A stretch of DNA of 64,000 bases. Origin: Lactiplantibacillus plantarum. GTDB lineage: Bacteria > Bacillota > Bacilli > Lactobacillales > Lactobacillaceae. The notes beneath the pieces were generated by a model that saw only the letters and a program-made list of their open reading frames with translations, made no database searches and had not been told where the DNA came from. The translations under genes and the position numbers were made by a program. Positions 1 to 9,665 of the stretch are shown here, one piece after another (the first letter of the stretch is position 1; each line of letters starts with the position of its first letter). Location of the stretch: positions 2,790,001-2,854,000 of the forward strand of contig NZ_CP039121.1 in assembly GCF_014131735.1 (NCBI RefSeq), written 5' to 3'.

Positions 1-1275
1 TCCACCGACTTTTCTACCTCGGATAAGCTTTATTTCGAGCCACTAACAATCGAACGTTTGATGCCAATCATTGCGTTGGAGCAACCCGCGGGCGTCATCG
101 TTCAATTTGGGGGCCAAACTGCGATCAACCTTGCCCATCAGCTCACTAAATTAGGAGTCACCGTCCTAGGAACCAGTGTGTCCGCTACCGATTTGACCGA
201 AGACCGGCAATCTTTTGCGGACTGTTTACGTCTACTAAAGATTGCCCAAGCCGCTGGAACGACCGTAACTGAGTTATCCGGTGCCCGTCAAGCAGCTCAC
301 GCAATCGGTTACCCCTTACTCGTACGGCCAAGCTTTGTACTCGGCGGCCGGGCCATGGCAATCGTTCATAACGATCATGAGCTCACGCCAGTTATTAAAT
401 CAGCGGTGGCAGCTGGCCATGGTGCGCCTATCTTAATGGACCAATACTTGGCGGGAACCGAGTGTGAAGTTGACGTTCTCTCCGACGGAACGTCGTGCTT
501 CATTCCAGGAATCATGGAACATATTGAAGGTGCTGGCGTTCATTCTGGCGATTCCATTACAGTCTATCCACCACAGCACCTCAGCCCTGCTGTTCAAGAT
601 AAGATCGTCACCATTGCCACCAAATTAGCACAACACCTCCACTGTGTCGGTATGATGAACATTCAGTTCGTCGTCACCGATGATGTCTACGTAATCGACG
701 TTAATCCGCGGGCAAGTCGAACAGTTCCTTACATGAGCAAGGTTACTCACTTGCCACTGGCACAATTGGCAACCCGGCTAATTCTCGGTCAAAGTTTAGC
801 AACCCTTGGCCTAGTCCCCGGACTCTTGACACCCGTTCCACAACAAATTGCTATAAAGGCCCCAGTCTTCTCTTTCAATAAATTGCCACAATCACCAGTC
901 GTTTTAAGTCCTGAGATGAAATCAACTGGTGAGACTCTTGGTATCGGCCCGACTTTCACGACCGCTTGGCATGCCGCCATGGCTGATAGTTATCACTTAG
1001 AGACTTGGCAAACCGTGGATGGTCTCATCACCGATATTGCCACTGTGGCGCAACCCGCGGTCCAGGAACTGTTCGCGGCTAACCACCTCACCGTCACAAC
1101 AATCGCTAACACGACTGATTGGCCTGCAAAGACTAAAGCAGTGGGTTTCACGCTTAATGACCAACCTGATAATCCCGTGGCTATCGCTGCATTGAATCAT
1201 GGACAGCCATTGATTACGGCGATTGATACGCTTAAGACCCTATTGGCCAGTACGACAACGATGGTAAGCGAATAA
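1..1275 (+). CDS. carB: Carbamoyl-phosphate synthase large subunit, 3' part (start outside window)
   Basis: The frame is open from base 1 and begins STDFSTSDKLYFEPLT, the region just before the second ATP-grasp domain of CarB, so the gene enters from the left. The visible 424 codons hold the carbamoyl-phosphate-forming ATP-grasp half (GGQTAINLA, RPSFVLGGRAM, DVNPRASRTVPY) and the C-terminal MGS-like allosteric domain. With the small subunit it makes carbamoyl phosphate from glutamine, bicarbonate and 2 ATP for arginine and pyrimidines. The short, diverged C-terminal domain suits an arginine-type paralogue, but the operon lies outside the window, so this is inference. A bidirectional terminator follows. 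Confidence 0.93.
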   Translation, partial: STDFSTSDKLYFEPLTIERLMPIIALEQPAGVIVQFGGQTAINLAHQLTKLGVTVLGTSVSATDLTEDRQSFADCLRLLKIAQAAGTTVTELSGARQAAHAIGYPLLVRPSFVLGGRAMAIVHNDHELTPVIKSAVAAGHGAPILMDQYLAGTECEVDVLSDGTSCFIPGIMEHIEGAGVHSGDSITVYPPQHLSPAVQDKIVTIATKLAQHLHCVGMMNIQFVVTDDVYVIDVNPRASRTVPYMSKVTHLPLAQLATRLILGQSLATLGLVPGLLTPVPQQIAIKAPVFSFNKLPQSPVVLSPEMKSTGETLGIGPTFTTAWHAAMADSYHLETWQTVDGLITDIATVAQPAVQELFAANHLTVTTIANTTDWPAKTKAVGFTLNDQPDNPVAIAALNHGQPLITAIDTLKTLLASTTTMVSE

Positions 1276-1363
1276 GCCTGCTTCTTCGTACTTAGTCCAA
1301 CTAACGAAGTCCCCTGGATGGCCATATCAAGCTCACCACCATGCGATCCTGTTTTTTCACAGC

Positions 1364-1416
1364 AAAAATGCTTATCAAGACTGGTATCTCGCCAATCATC
1401 TTGATAAGCATTTTTT
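1364..1416. terminator. Bidirectional terminator between carB and the ABC transporter operon
   Basis: Inverted repeat AAAATGCTTATCAAGA / TCTTGATAAGCATTTT with T runs on both sides, placed between two convergent genes. Confidence 0.85.
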
Positions 1417-1421
1417 AGTCA

Positions 1422-2192
1422 TCACCCAGCAACCTGTCCATCATGAGCGCCAAAGTTTAATTTATCTTGAATCCGATGCCGAAATTCAGCAAAATCGACA
1501 CTCAACCGTGACCGTGGATGTGGTAATGGATTTGTCACAATTTCTTTGATTCTCCCAGGACGAGGCGTCATCACAATAATTCGGTCACTCAAGTAGACTG
1601 CCTCATCGATATCATGAGTAACTAAAATCATCGTCGTCTGTGTCTGCTGCCAAACCTGTTCGATGACATTCTGAATATCCGCACGTGTAAACGCATCAAG
1701 AGCCCCCATCGGCTCATCCAAAAGTAGGAGCTGCGGGTTCATGATAATTGACCGCGCGAGGGCAGCTCGTTGGGCCATCCCACCAGAAACCTGATGCGGA
1801 TAAGCATTTTCAAAGCCTTTTAGCCCCATCAATTCAATATAATGGTCGACCAATTGGTGGTCATAATGCCGACCACGCGTCACTTTCAGGCCGACACTAA
1901 TATTCTCCTTGATTGTTGACCATGGAAAAAGGCTGCCATGTTGGAAAACATAACCGCGAGAATTATCTGGTCGCTTAATCTGCTGATTATCGATCGTTAG
2001 CTGACCGCTAGCGGGATGGTCTAATCCAGAAATCAGGCGTAGTAACGTGGTCTTACCACAACCAGACGGCCCAATGATTGCTACGAACTCACCCGGATTG
2101 ACGGTGAAATCAATATCATCTAGCACGTCGATCTGATGACCATCATTGTCTTGAAGCCGCTGATTAACATGTTGAACTGCAAGTAATCCCAT
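1422..2192 (-). CDS. ABC transporter ATPase, SsuB/TauB/NrtD-like
   Basis: 256 aa nucleotide-binding subunit with Walker A GPSGCGKTT (about residue 42), ABC signature SGGMAQRAALAR, Walker B LLLLDEPMGALDA and switch VTHDIDEA. This is the layout of importers for sulfonate, taurine, nitrate or thiamine precursors. The start ATG sits 8 nt after AAAGGAG. It is the last gene of a three-gene operon, 15 nt after the permease, and should energise that permease at the inner membrane face. The T-box leader upstream of the operon suggests control by tRNA charging. The substrate cannot be read from the sequence. Confidence 0.88.
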   Translation of the reverse strand: MGLLAVQHVNQRLQDNDGHQIDVLDDIDFTVNPGEFVAIIGPSGCGKTTLLRLISGLDHPASGQLTIDNQQIKRPDNSRGYVFQHGSLFPWSTIKENISVGLKVTRGRHYDHQLVDHYIELMGLKGFENAYPHQVSGGMAQRAALARSIIMNPQLLLLDEPMGALDAFTRADIQNVIEQVWQQTQTTMILVTHDIDEAVYLSDRIIVMTPRPGRIKEIVTNPLPHPRSRLSVDFAEFRHRIQDKLNFGAHDGQVAG

Positions 2193-2207
2193 CTTATAAG
2201 CTCCTTT

Positions 2208-3221
2208 CTAGTGAGCACCATCGCGCCAACGTAGGCAGTAATCTTGAACTTTGGTAAACACCGCAAATAACACTGAAAACAGAATCGCCATAATCACAAT
2301 TGCCGCATAGACTTGTGTATAATTCCCGGTACCCTTTGCCCAGTTGATAAACCAGCCCAGTCCGACCTTAGCACCAATCATCTCGGAAATTACCAGCATT
2401 GTAAACGACAATCCCATTGCCGTATAAACGCCAGTAAAGATACTTGGCAACGCTCCGGGAAGGACGATTTTGCGGATAATCTGCCACTCACTAAATCCTA
2501 AGGTCTTTGCTGATTCGAAGTATTCCTTGCTAATCCCTTGAACGCCACCAATCGTCATGAAGGCCACTGGAAACCAAACCGAGAAGGCAATCAAGAAGAC
2601 TTCGGCCATGTAACTAGTCGGAAAGATGACCATCGTCAGCGGCATCCATGCAGCCGCAGGGATAATCCCGATGACCTTCAAGTAGGGGAATGCCCAGTAG
2701 TTAAACTCACGATAGCGTCCCATGCCCAAACCAAGTAAGATTCCAAGAATGGTCCCAATCACAAAACTAATCAACCAAAGCGCTAATGATGACAACGTCG
2801 AAGCCCAGAGCAAGCCGGCATTTTCGCGCATCTGGTCCAAGATTTGTGCAAAGCTCACGAAGAAAGGCTGTTCTAGAACGGCAAACTTTTCGGTCAGAAG
2901 ATCCTGCACGATCAGCAAGCCAACTAACGAAACGTTCAACTGGGCAAAATGTCCATTATACCAGCGAATTCGACCATTTGTAACTGCGCCAATCAGCGTA
3001 ACAATCAATAAATAAGCAAAGTACCCACCTAAAAACCAATGATACGTCTGATTATTAACGGTTTCCTGTGATACAACCAATTGGTTTTCAAAATACGCAA
3101 TTGCTAATACGACTAAACTAACAATGTTCCAGGTCAAGTGCCAGGGCTTCCAATAACGGCCAGTTGTCTTAGCTGCCTGCACAGCTTTTTTTCGACTCAA
3201 TTGGACTGCTGTTATTTGCAT
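2208..3221 (-). CDS. ABC transporter permease, SsuC/TauC/NrtB-like
   Basis: 337 aa membrane protein. The last 220 residues are a BPD_transp_1 domain (EAA loop around ESAKTLGFSEWQIIRKIVLPGALP). The first 120 residues add extra hydrophobic segments, longer than the usual 250-280 aa SsuC. The start is well supported by AAGGAGGT 8 nt upstream of ATG. It forms the membrane channel with the ATPase downstream and the lipoprotein receptor upstream. The N-terminal extension is unusual for the family, and its role is unknown. Confidence 0.87.
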   Translation of the reverse strand: MQITAVQLSRKKAVQAAKTTGRYWKPWHLTWNIVSLVVLAIAYFENQLVVSQETVNNQTYHWFLGGYFAYLLIVTLIGAVTNGRIRWYNGHFAQLNVSLVGLLIVQDLLTEKFAVLEQPFFVSFAQILDQMRENAGLLWASTLSSLALWLISFVIGTILGILLGLGMGRYREFNYWAFPYLKVIGIIPAAAWMPLTMVIFPTSYMAEVFLIAFSVWFPVAFMTIGGVQGISKEYFESAKTLGFSEWQIIRKIVLPGALPSIFTGVYTAMGLSFTMLVISEMIGAKVGLGWFINWAKGTGNYTQVYAAIVIMAILFSVLFAVFTKVQDYCLRWRDGAH

Positions 3222-3241
3222 ACTATTCTACCTCCTTGAAC

Positions 3242-4294
3242 TTAGTTCTTAGATAAATCTGGATACCAATAAGCTTGCTTCAACAATTGCTTGTTATTCG
3301 TATTCTTCTTCAAATATCCTGCTTGCTTCAATTGCTTGATATAATAACTTAAATCTTCTTTACCTGTCTTAAGATTTAGTTCAAAATGTTCATCTTTCAA
3401 GATCTGGGTCACATTCTTCACATTGATAAACTTCGTCTTGGAGACATACCCCTTATTTAATTCAATCTTTGCTGTCTCTTCAGGATGGTTATTGATCCAA
3501 GCAGCGGCTTGTTTGTATGAACGGACAATGGCCTTAGCCTTCGCTGGATTCTCTTTGACTAACTTGCTCGAAACGTACAAGTAACAGCAAGCACCCTTTG
3601 ATTTCATTCCCATTGCAGCCATCTTAGCATTGCCACTATTGTTATTATTATCAATAATGGTCTTAAACCCAGATTCCTTTTGTGCTTGGTAAGCATACGG
3701 ATCGACCGTCCCAATTGCATCGACCTGCCCCTTTTCAGCCGCCTTTGCCAATAGATCAGTGCTGTAAACCTTCCACGTTACTCCCGTCTTCGGATCAATA
3801 CCCGCATGTTGAAGTGCAATGGACGTCACGTATTGTGGTGTTGAACCCTGAGCCGGAATCCCAATCGTCTTGCCTTTTAAGTCCTTAACACTCTTAATGC
3901 TTGAGTTTTTCGGAACCAGCAACTTGATACAGCCTTGGTGGATTCCACCAACAGCTTTGATTTGCGCCCCGTTTTGAATCGCAGGTAAGTATTGAAAATC
4001 ACCATTTTGCGCGTCATATTTGCCACTCGCAAAACCCGCTTCTAGGTCACTGATATCCCGCGGGTTCGCTACTAGTTTGGCCTTGATACCATTTTTCTTA
4101 AAGAACCCCTTCTCATACGCGATATAATTTGGCGCATTACAAATAGAACCGTCCTTAGCTGGTATCGTTACTTCACCATACTTATAGGTTTTAGATGTAT
4201 CCTTACTACTAGCACTGCTACTGCCGCAGCCAGCTAATACTGTTCCCAGTGCAATAAAACTTAATAACCCAAAAATAATTTCCTTTTTTCGCAT
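3242..4294 (-). CDS. ABC transporter substrate-binding lipoprotein, NMT1/SsuA-like
   Basis: 350 aa with a lipoprotein signal (MRKKEIIFGLLSFIALGTVLAGC, lipobox LAGC), then an NMT1/NrtA-type periplasmic-binding fold: NYIAYEKGFFKKNGI, GKTIGIPAQGSTPQY and VDAIGTVDPYAYQA are the usual family landmarks. The mature protein carries several cysteines (ICNAPN, HQGCIKLL, GACCYLY), which is unusual for an exported Gram-positive receptor and may matter for ligand or metal binding. It is first in the operon, directly behind a T-box leader. If the specifier is methionine, the ligand may be a sulfur compound or methionine precursor; that is inference. Confidence 0.85.
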   Translation of the reverse strand: MRKKEIIFGLLSFIALGTVLAGCGSSSASSKDTSKTYKYGEVTIPAKDGSICNAPNYIAYEKGFFKKNGIKAKLVANPRDISDLEAGFASGKYDAQNGDFQYLPAIQNGAQIKAVGGIHQGCIKLLVPKNSSIKSVKDLKGKTIGIPAQGSTPQYVTSIALQHAGIDPKTGVTWKVYSTDLLAKAAEKGQVDAIGTVDPYAYQAQKESGFKTIIDNNNNSGNAKMAAMGMKSKGACCYLYVSSKLVKENPAKAKAIVRSYKQAAAWINNHPEETAKIELNKGYVSKTKFINVKNVTQILKDEHFELNLKTGKEDLSYYIKQLKQAGYLKKNTNNKQLLKQAYWYPDLSKN

Positions 4295-4325
4295 ACGCGA
4301 AGCCTCCCCAAAAATATATAATAAA

Positions 4326-4600
4326 AAATCGCCCCACTGTCGTTATGACAGAAGGACGATGACTCGTGTTACCACCTTTAATTCGACTATTTTTCGCAAA
4401 ATAGTCCTCAGCAGGTACGTCAATCTCACTGAATTGAGATACCTTTGTCCGTTTATCGGGGACCACCGTCAGCGCTTAATCATTCGGCACTGAATGCTCC
4501 AAGACCATTTTCAACCATGCGGGAATACCGGCTTGCACCTGACCCGGCTCTCTGAAAAACCCACGATTGATTTACTTATCTCATCACCGCATTTGAATAA
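4326..4600 (-). promoter_or_regulatory. T-box leader (probable methionine specifier) of the ABC transporter operon
   Basis: On the minus strand there is a T-box antiterminator core AAGGTGGTAACACG (about 4366-4379). It is followed by an intrinsic terminator (GTCATCGTCC ... GGGGCGATTTTTT, 4326-4365). Stem I can be folded by hand: base AATGC/GCATT, K-turn-like GGTGATGA/GGA, a loop-E strand AGTA, upper stem TCAATC/GGTTGA. The specifier side reads AAATGG, giving ATG followed by a purine. AAT is the alternative reading. The distal AGAGAG and GGTGCAAG elements of Stem I are also present. Confidence 0.85.
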
Positions 4601-4615
4601 TTAGAATATAATTAG

Positions 4616-4643
4616 ATTATAGTTCTAAGTTCACACTTGTCAA
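4616..4643 (-). promoter_or_regulatory. SigA-type promoter of the T-box operon
   Basis: TTGACA (4638-4643) and TATAAT (4616-4621) separated by 16 nt on the minus strand, just upstream of Stem I. Confidence 0.8.
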
Positions 4644-4804
4644 CACAAAATTTAATGTTTCTAATTTTTGATTTGAATTCAGTCGTTCTTTTATCGCTGT
4701 CAAATCAACGTTTTGCGTCCAGTATCAGCTATTGAAATTAGTTTTGAGTTATCAGTTGCTCAATAAAAAAATTAAAATTAGATGAGTTGTTAAGCAAGCC
4801 GACA

Positions 4805-4960
4805 GTTAGTTTTCTATTTTTCAGCACTTGTTCGTCCTATTCCGGATTTCGGGGCTAGTTGCCAATTGCTGGAACGTAGCCGACGTGAAGCGCCTTACAA
4901 TTAGATGTCGTAGAGCGTGTTTACACTACGCTGAACTTTTTCAAGCAAATCTAAGCTGGC
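4805..4960 (-). repeat. Dispersed intergenic repeat, copy A
   Basis: Read on the minus strand it has the family landmarks in order: CCAGCTTAGATTTGCT, GTGTAAACACG, CGGCTACGTTCCAGCAATTG, AGCCCCGAAATCCGGAATAGGACGA and GTGCTGA. The same blocks recur near 9.7, 10.35, 32.2 and, partly, 39.3 kb. It occupies the gap between kup and the T-box promoter, together with AT-rich DNA in which I see no gene. Confidence 0.7.
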
Positions 4961-4990
4961 TGATTCTGACCCCCAGAAATCTGCATGGCA

Positions 4991-6970
4991 TTACTGTCTT
5001 TCAGTGATCGGTAACGCCGGGATCTCATTGAATAGAATTGGAACGGTTTCAAGAGTCACCTCGGAGAATTCTAGGCCGAACCATTTGGCAGGCGTTGTCG
5101 CGTATTTTTTAATCATTAATTTCGTCTCGATCACTAATCGATCCAAGCGGGATAACCGACTACCATTTTCTAACTTCTCCTCGATGATAACGAAGCGGAA
5201 GTCACCGACATCGCGGCCAGAAGTGACTGAATATGTCTGCTTTTGCGCCGCTAAACGTCCAGTAGCCATTAAGTCGCGGACAATCGTCCGTAAATAGCGG
5301 TTAATATCTTGGCGGACACGAAAGCCCAGGTATAACTTAACAGTTACCAAATAGTCCGTTGCTAACGTGTCGACAGTATACTCCGCGGTATACGGTTCAT
5401 CCGTGATTGTCACATTAACAAACCAGTAGACGTCGGCACGTTTCGGCCACTTGTCTAAAATCGAATATAATACCTTTCGCTCCACTTGGTCGCCATCCAT
5501 TCGGCTTGTTAGGAAGACGACGTTCGTCTGGAACTTGTCCACCGTCTGATCGTCGCGTAACTTAGCAAGCTGGTCCTGATATTGTCGTAAACTAAGCGGG
5601 TGGTTATGTTGTCGGACAATTTGTTCGCCACGATACCACACGGCCATCACTAGGAAAATTAGTAAAGCAAGTCCGACCGCTACGTAGCCGCCGTGCCAGA
5701 ACTTGGCTGCGCTGGCAATCAGGAAAATCACTTCGATGGTCGCGAAGAAACCGGTCAGTAGTCCCGCACCGATTAATGGTAAGCGCTTTTGCCGTAAAAA
5801 CGCGTAGATCAAAGTGGTCGTCATCAGCATTGTCAGTGTGATGGCTAACCCGTATGCAGCTTCCATTCTTTCACTAGTTTGAAAGAAAATCACCAGCATA
5901 CTCGTCACGCCCCACAGCCCCCAGTTAACGACCGGTAAATACATTTGGCCCACTGCTTTACCGGGGTAAGTAGTCAGTAATCGGGGGAATAGTTTCAGTC
6001 GAATCGCTTCACTAACTAACGTAAACGACCCACTGATCAGCGACTGTGACGCGATAATGGCCGCGAGCGTCGCAAAAATCACTGCCGCCATCGTCAGGCT
6101 AGCAGGTAACATTGCAAAAAAGGGATTCACATGTCCCTGAATCGCTTGGCCGGGACCTAAAATCCATGCGGCCTGACCGAAATAGCTGAGTAGTAGACAA
6201 ACTTTGACATACGGCCAGCTCAACCGAATATTCGTTTTGCCGACGTGCCCAAGGTCACTGTATAGGGCCTCAGCACCGGTCGTTGCCAGAAAGACGCTCC
6301 CTAGAATCAAGATTCCCACTTTGTTCGCCGGGCTGATCAAGAGTAACCACGCATAATAGGGATTCAGTGCACGCAGGATCGTCCAATCCTGCACCAGATT
6401 AACGAAGCCACTGACTCCCAAAAACGTGAACCAGCCCAACATGATGGGGCCAAATAACTTGCCAATCGTGTTCGTTCCAAAACGTTGCAGCATAAATAAT
6501 AGGGTGATAATTCCAAGCGTAATCAGTATAATCGTATTTTGGCTGGCACCAAACAGTTGAACGTATGCTGGTACATCGCGTAAGCCTTCGATGGCAGTCG
6601 TAACTGTCACTGCGGGGGTTAGCGCCCCATCCGCCAGTAACGCAGCCCCACCAATCATGGCAGGAATGACTAACCAGCGCGCACGATGACGCACCAATGC
6701 GAATAGTGAAAAGATACCGCCTTCGCCATGATTATCCGCGTTTAACGCGATCAAAACGTACTTAACGGTCGTGAGCAGCGTCATTGTCCAAAAAACTAGC
6801 GAGACGGCCCCCAACATAAACTTCTCATCAACGGCCTGCATCCCACCTTGACCGGTAATGATGGCCTTCATCACGTATAACGGACTGGTTCCAATATCAC
6901 CATATACAACACCCATCGCGACTAACAATCCTGCCACCCGATGCTTATTGAACTGAGCCTGTTTACTCAT
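4991..6970 (-). CDS. kup: KUP-family potassium uptake protein
   Basis: 659 aa, the usual Kup length. The N-terminal [14 protein letters not shown] motif is diagnostic for Kup/HAK/KT transporters. About 12 membrane segments fill residues 1-430, followed by a cytosolic C-terminal domain of about 200 residues. It should import K+ by proton symport. It stands alone: mazF upstream ends at a terminator (7153-7193). I see no c-di-AMP riboswitch in the roughly 180-nt leader. Many lactobacilli carry two kup paralogues; which one this is cannot be told here. Confidence 0.93.
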
Positions 6971-7152
6971 TATGCCCCCATCCTTTCAGCGATATTCACG
7001 ATTTACAGCCAATCGTCCCTCGTTATAATGGGTTCAACTAGCTTACCTAATCGTCGTCAGAAAGACAATCATAATGCACAATAATGTTAGCTCATCACTA
7101 AATGCTCCAACAGGCCCTGTAACATTTACCGGTAGCCAATTTAGAAACTAAA

Positions 7153-7193
7153 AGCGGGTTTCAATCCAGTCATTAACTGAATTGAAACCCGCT
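7153..7193 (-). terminator. Terminator after mazF
   Basis: Hairpin AGCGGGTTTCAAT / ATTGAAACCCGCT with TTTTAGTTT following on the minus strand. Confidence 0.8.
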
Positions 7194-7261
7194 GATTATC
7201 CATACTCGGTCATCGCACCGAAATAGTTCAATTATGTAAATAATTAATCCCCATCGATTGA

Positions 7262-7654
7262 CTATGATTGAAACGTGCGTTGTGGCCGACGTCGTGTTCG
7301 ATCAGCTAACCCAATACTAATCTGTAACGCATTATCAACTCGGCGCATCGTCTGATCATCCAAATGAGTGACGCGATCTTTAAGCCGTTGCTTATCAATC
7401 GTTCGTATCTGCTCCAACAACACAACCGAATTTTTTTCAATCCCCGTATGGGCAGCGTTGATGTTAACATGTGTTGGCATCTTCGCTTTTTGAACCTTAG
7501 CAGTGATTGCCGCGACAATCACTGTGGGACTGTAATGGTTACCGACATTATTTTGCACGATTAGTACTGGACGCATGCCTCCTTGTTCGGAGCCTACGAC
7601 TGGTGATAAATCTGCATAAAAGATGTCACCACGCTTAATGTCAGCTGCGGCCAT
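7262..7654 (-). CDS. mazF: MazF/PemK/EndoA-family endoribonuclease toxin, no antitoxin seen
   Basis: 130 aa. [32 protein letters not shown] and [13 protein letters not shown] match Bacillus EndoA (NdoA) closely, including the conserved basic and Ser/Thr residues of the active-site groove. The family cuts single-stranded mRNA at short motifs. In Bacillus the order is alr, antitoxin, endoA. Here alr is upstream in the transcription direction, but the 400-nt gap contains only the alr terminator and no MazE-like reading frame. The gene may be solitary, or neutralised in trans. Confidence 0.9.
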   Translation of the reverse strand: MAAADIKRGDIFYADLSPVVGSEQGGMRPVLIVQNNVGNHYSPTVIVAAITAKVQKAKMPTHVNINAAHTGIEKNSVVLLEQIRTIDKQRLKDRVTHLDDQTMRRVDNALQISIGLADRTRRRPQRTFQS

Positions 7655-8062
7655 CGCCTCATCTCCCTTTATTCGATACCCAATGTATCTGATAGTACCC
7701 CAATATAACCATCTTGCTACTCATAATAGCATGAACCATTCACTTTTAGCAACCGTTTACCAATTTAATCCAAAGAACTAATCGCTAAGCACCGTTAAAA
7801 CTAATACTTCAGACCGATTAATTAAGACTGCCCAGTGATGATTTCATCAATGTTTAAAAATAAACGAACTTATAATTAGATGCCGATAAATCAATCGAAT
7901 CACTGAAATAAACTTAACAGCCCTCATCAATAAAATAGGAGACTCTAAAAAATGAGCGCCAGAATTTCTCCGGCACTCATTTTATTGGCTTAATCTCAAT
8001 AACCAACCATGTAACCATAGCCTGTACGAGACAGTCGGCGCAAACCTATCGTCTGATAAAAC
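7655..8062. other. Gene-free gap between alr and mazF
   Basis: Holds the alr terminator at 7947-7984 and about 290 nt of AT-rich DNA that presumably contains the mazF promoter. I checked both strands for a MazE-type antitoxin frame and found none. Confidence 0.6.
7947..7984 (-). terminator. Terminator after alr
   Basis: Inverted repeat AAAATGAG(C/T)GCC ... GGC(A/G)CTCATTTT. On the minus strand it lies 78 nt beyond the alr stop. Confidence 0.8.
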
Positions 8063-9190
8063 TTAATCTATATAAACTCTCGGCACTCGTGGTGCTAACC
8101 CACAAGCAATCTCATAATGAATTGTCCCACAATAGTCAGCAATATCTTGCAACGAAATGGTACGAGCACCGTCCGTGCCAACCAAAGTTACCTTAGCTCC
8201 AACCGGTACTTCATGTGGCAGACGAACCATCAGCTGGTCCATGCAGACCCGTCCGACGATTTCGCAAAACTCACCATCAACAAGTACATGGAAGCCTTGT
8301 AATCGGCGTTCATAGCCGTCCGCATACCCAATCGGCACCGTGCCAATCCATTCATCCTGTGCGGCCGTATACGTGGCACCATAGCTGACCGATTTGCCCC
8401 GAGCCAAGCGTTTAACAAACGTCAAGCGTGCCGTTAGCGACAACGCGGGTTGCAAGGGGTATGGTGCGCTGAGTTCGCGACCAGAAGGATTTAGACCATA
8501 GAGTGCAACCCCAAAGCGCACCATGTTGCCATTGCAAGCTTGATGCCAGAGACTGGTGGCCGAATTGGACACGTGGACATAGCGTGGTAGCTCATCCACC
8601 ACTGCAATCAAGTGTTTCCAATTATTTAATTGATGAGTAAAATACGTATCATCTGCCTGGTCAGCCGTTGCAAAATGCGTAAAAATCCCTTCAAAGTCAA
8701 ATGGTGACTGCGGTTGACGCAAAGTCGTAACCGCCGTTGCCAATTCTTCGGGCGTCTGAAACCCGATTCGTCCCATACCCGTATCTAATGCAAGATGAAC
8801 GTGAAGTGGTGTCGTCACTTGGTTAGCCGCTAAAATTGCTGCGGCCGTAGTCAGCCAATCTTGCGTTCCAACAGCTAGTGAAATATCCTTTTCAGCTACC
8901 AGCGGGGCGTATTCCGGTTCCGTAATTCCAAGTACTAGGATGGGTTCCGCAAAGCCAGCGGCCCGCAACGCTAAGGCCTCATCCAGGATTGCAACACAAA
9001 AGCCGGTCGCCCCGGCTTCTTTGGCGGCCTGAGCAACTTGGATAATTCCATGTCCATAACCATTCGCTTTAACGACTGCCCATAACTCGGTCAACTCATC
9101 CTTTTGCGCCATTTCATTACTAATATTTGTCTTAATTGCCTGCAAGTCGACTGTGACTTGTGTGTGGCGGTGCTCCCCAATTACAACCAT
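8063..9190 (-). CDS. alr: Alanine racemase
   Basis: 375 aa PLP enzyme interconverting L- and D-alanine for peptidoglycan and teichoic acids. The PLP lysine lies in [11 protein letters not shown], and the catalytic tyrosine of the second active-site half in [10 protein letters not shown]. The start chosen is the ATG at 9188-9190, which overlaps the acpS stop as ATGA and has GAAAGAGG 8-10 nt upstream. A longer in-frame start 69 nt upstream lies inside acpS and lacks that support. It forms the usual acpS-alr pair and is translationally coupled to acpS. Confidence 0.95.
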   Translation of the reverse strand: MVVIGEHRHTQVTVDLQAIKTNISNEMAQKDELTELWAVVKANGYGHGIIQVAQAAKEAGATGFCVAILDEALALRAAGFAEPILVLGITEPEYAPLVAEKDISLAVGTQDWLTTAAAILAANQVTTPLHVHLALDTGMGRIGFQTPEELATAVTTLRQPQSPFDFEGIFTHFATADQADDTYFTHQLNNWKHLIAVVDELPRYVHVSNSATSLWHQACNGNMVRFGVALYGLNPSGRELSAPYPLQPALSLTARLTFVKRLARGKSVSYGATYTAAQDEWIGTVPIGYADGYERRLQGFHVLVDGEFCEIVGRVCMDQLMVRLPHEVPVGAKVTLVGTDGARTISLQDIADYCGTIHYEIACGLAPRVPRVYID

Positions 9191-9552
9191 CACAAATTGC
9201 CTCTTTCCAATATAACTTGTGTCATTACTAACGTATCCGTGTGTGAAATTGAAATCCACGCTGGACCATCAAACGGGTGGCGCGTAACTTCCGGTTTACC
9301 CTGGGCGTTGTCTAAAATTTCGATATCTTGAAATCCAACTGCCGCACCAATTCCCGTGCCATATGCCTTACTATATGCTTCCTTAGCTGAAAAACGCCCT
9401 GCCATAAACTCGATCTGGCGTTTAACCGGGTAACGTGAAAACACCGCCAATTCAGCCGGTGTTAAGATCTTTTCAGGCAATCTCAGCCCCTTCGCTAGAA
9501 TCGCTTCAATCCGACTAAGCTCAGTTAAATCAATGCCGGTACCATAAATCAC
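9190..9552 (-). CDS. acpS: Holo-[acyl-carrier-protein] synthase
   Basis: 120 aa, normal AcpS length. [10 protein letters not shown] supplies the Mg2+-binding Asp and [16 protein letters not shown] the Glu of the 4'-phosphopantetheinyl transferase fold. It moves the phosphopantetheine arm from CoA to apo-ACP for fatty-acid synthesis. The start is GTG with GAGGGGG just upstream. Its stop overlaps the alr start, so the two are co-translated. The long repeat-filled gap upstream should hold the promoter. Confidence 0.94.
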
Positions 9553-9665
9553 GCTGTGACCCCCTCTATCTCATTATTATCACGTCAACTTAGGCTGATG
9601 TTTCCAATTTACCACAGCTACCGCCGCGATAAAAGGGCCCATACACGCAATCTTTTCATGTCAGC

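Noticed and set aside
4295..4325. Coding extension of the substrate-binding protein into its leader
   Set aside because: The frame that continues upstream runs through the T-box terminator and has no ribosome site.
6971..7152. A c-di-AMP (ydaO) riboswitch ahead of kup
   Set aside because: The leader is too short and lacks the conserved ydaO blocks.
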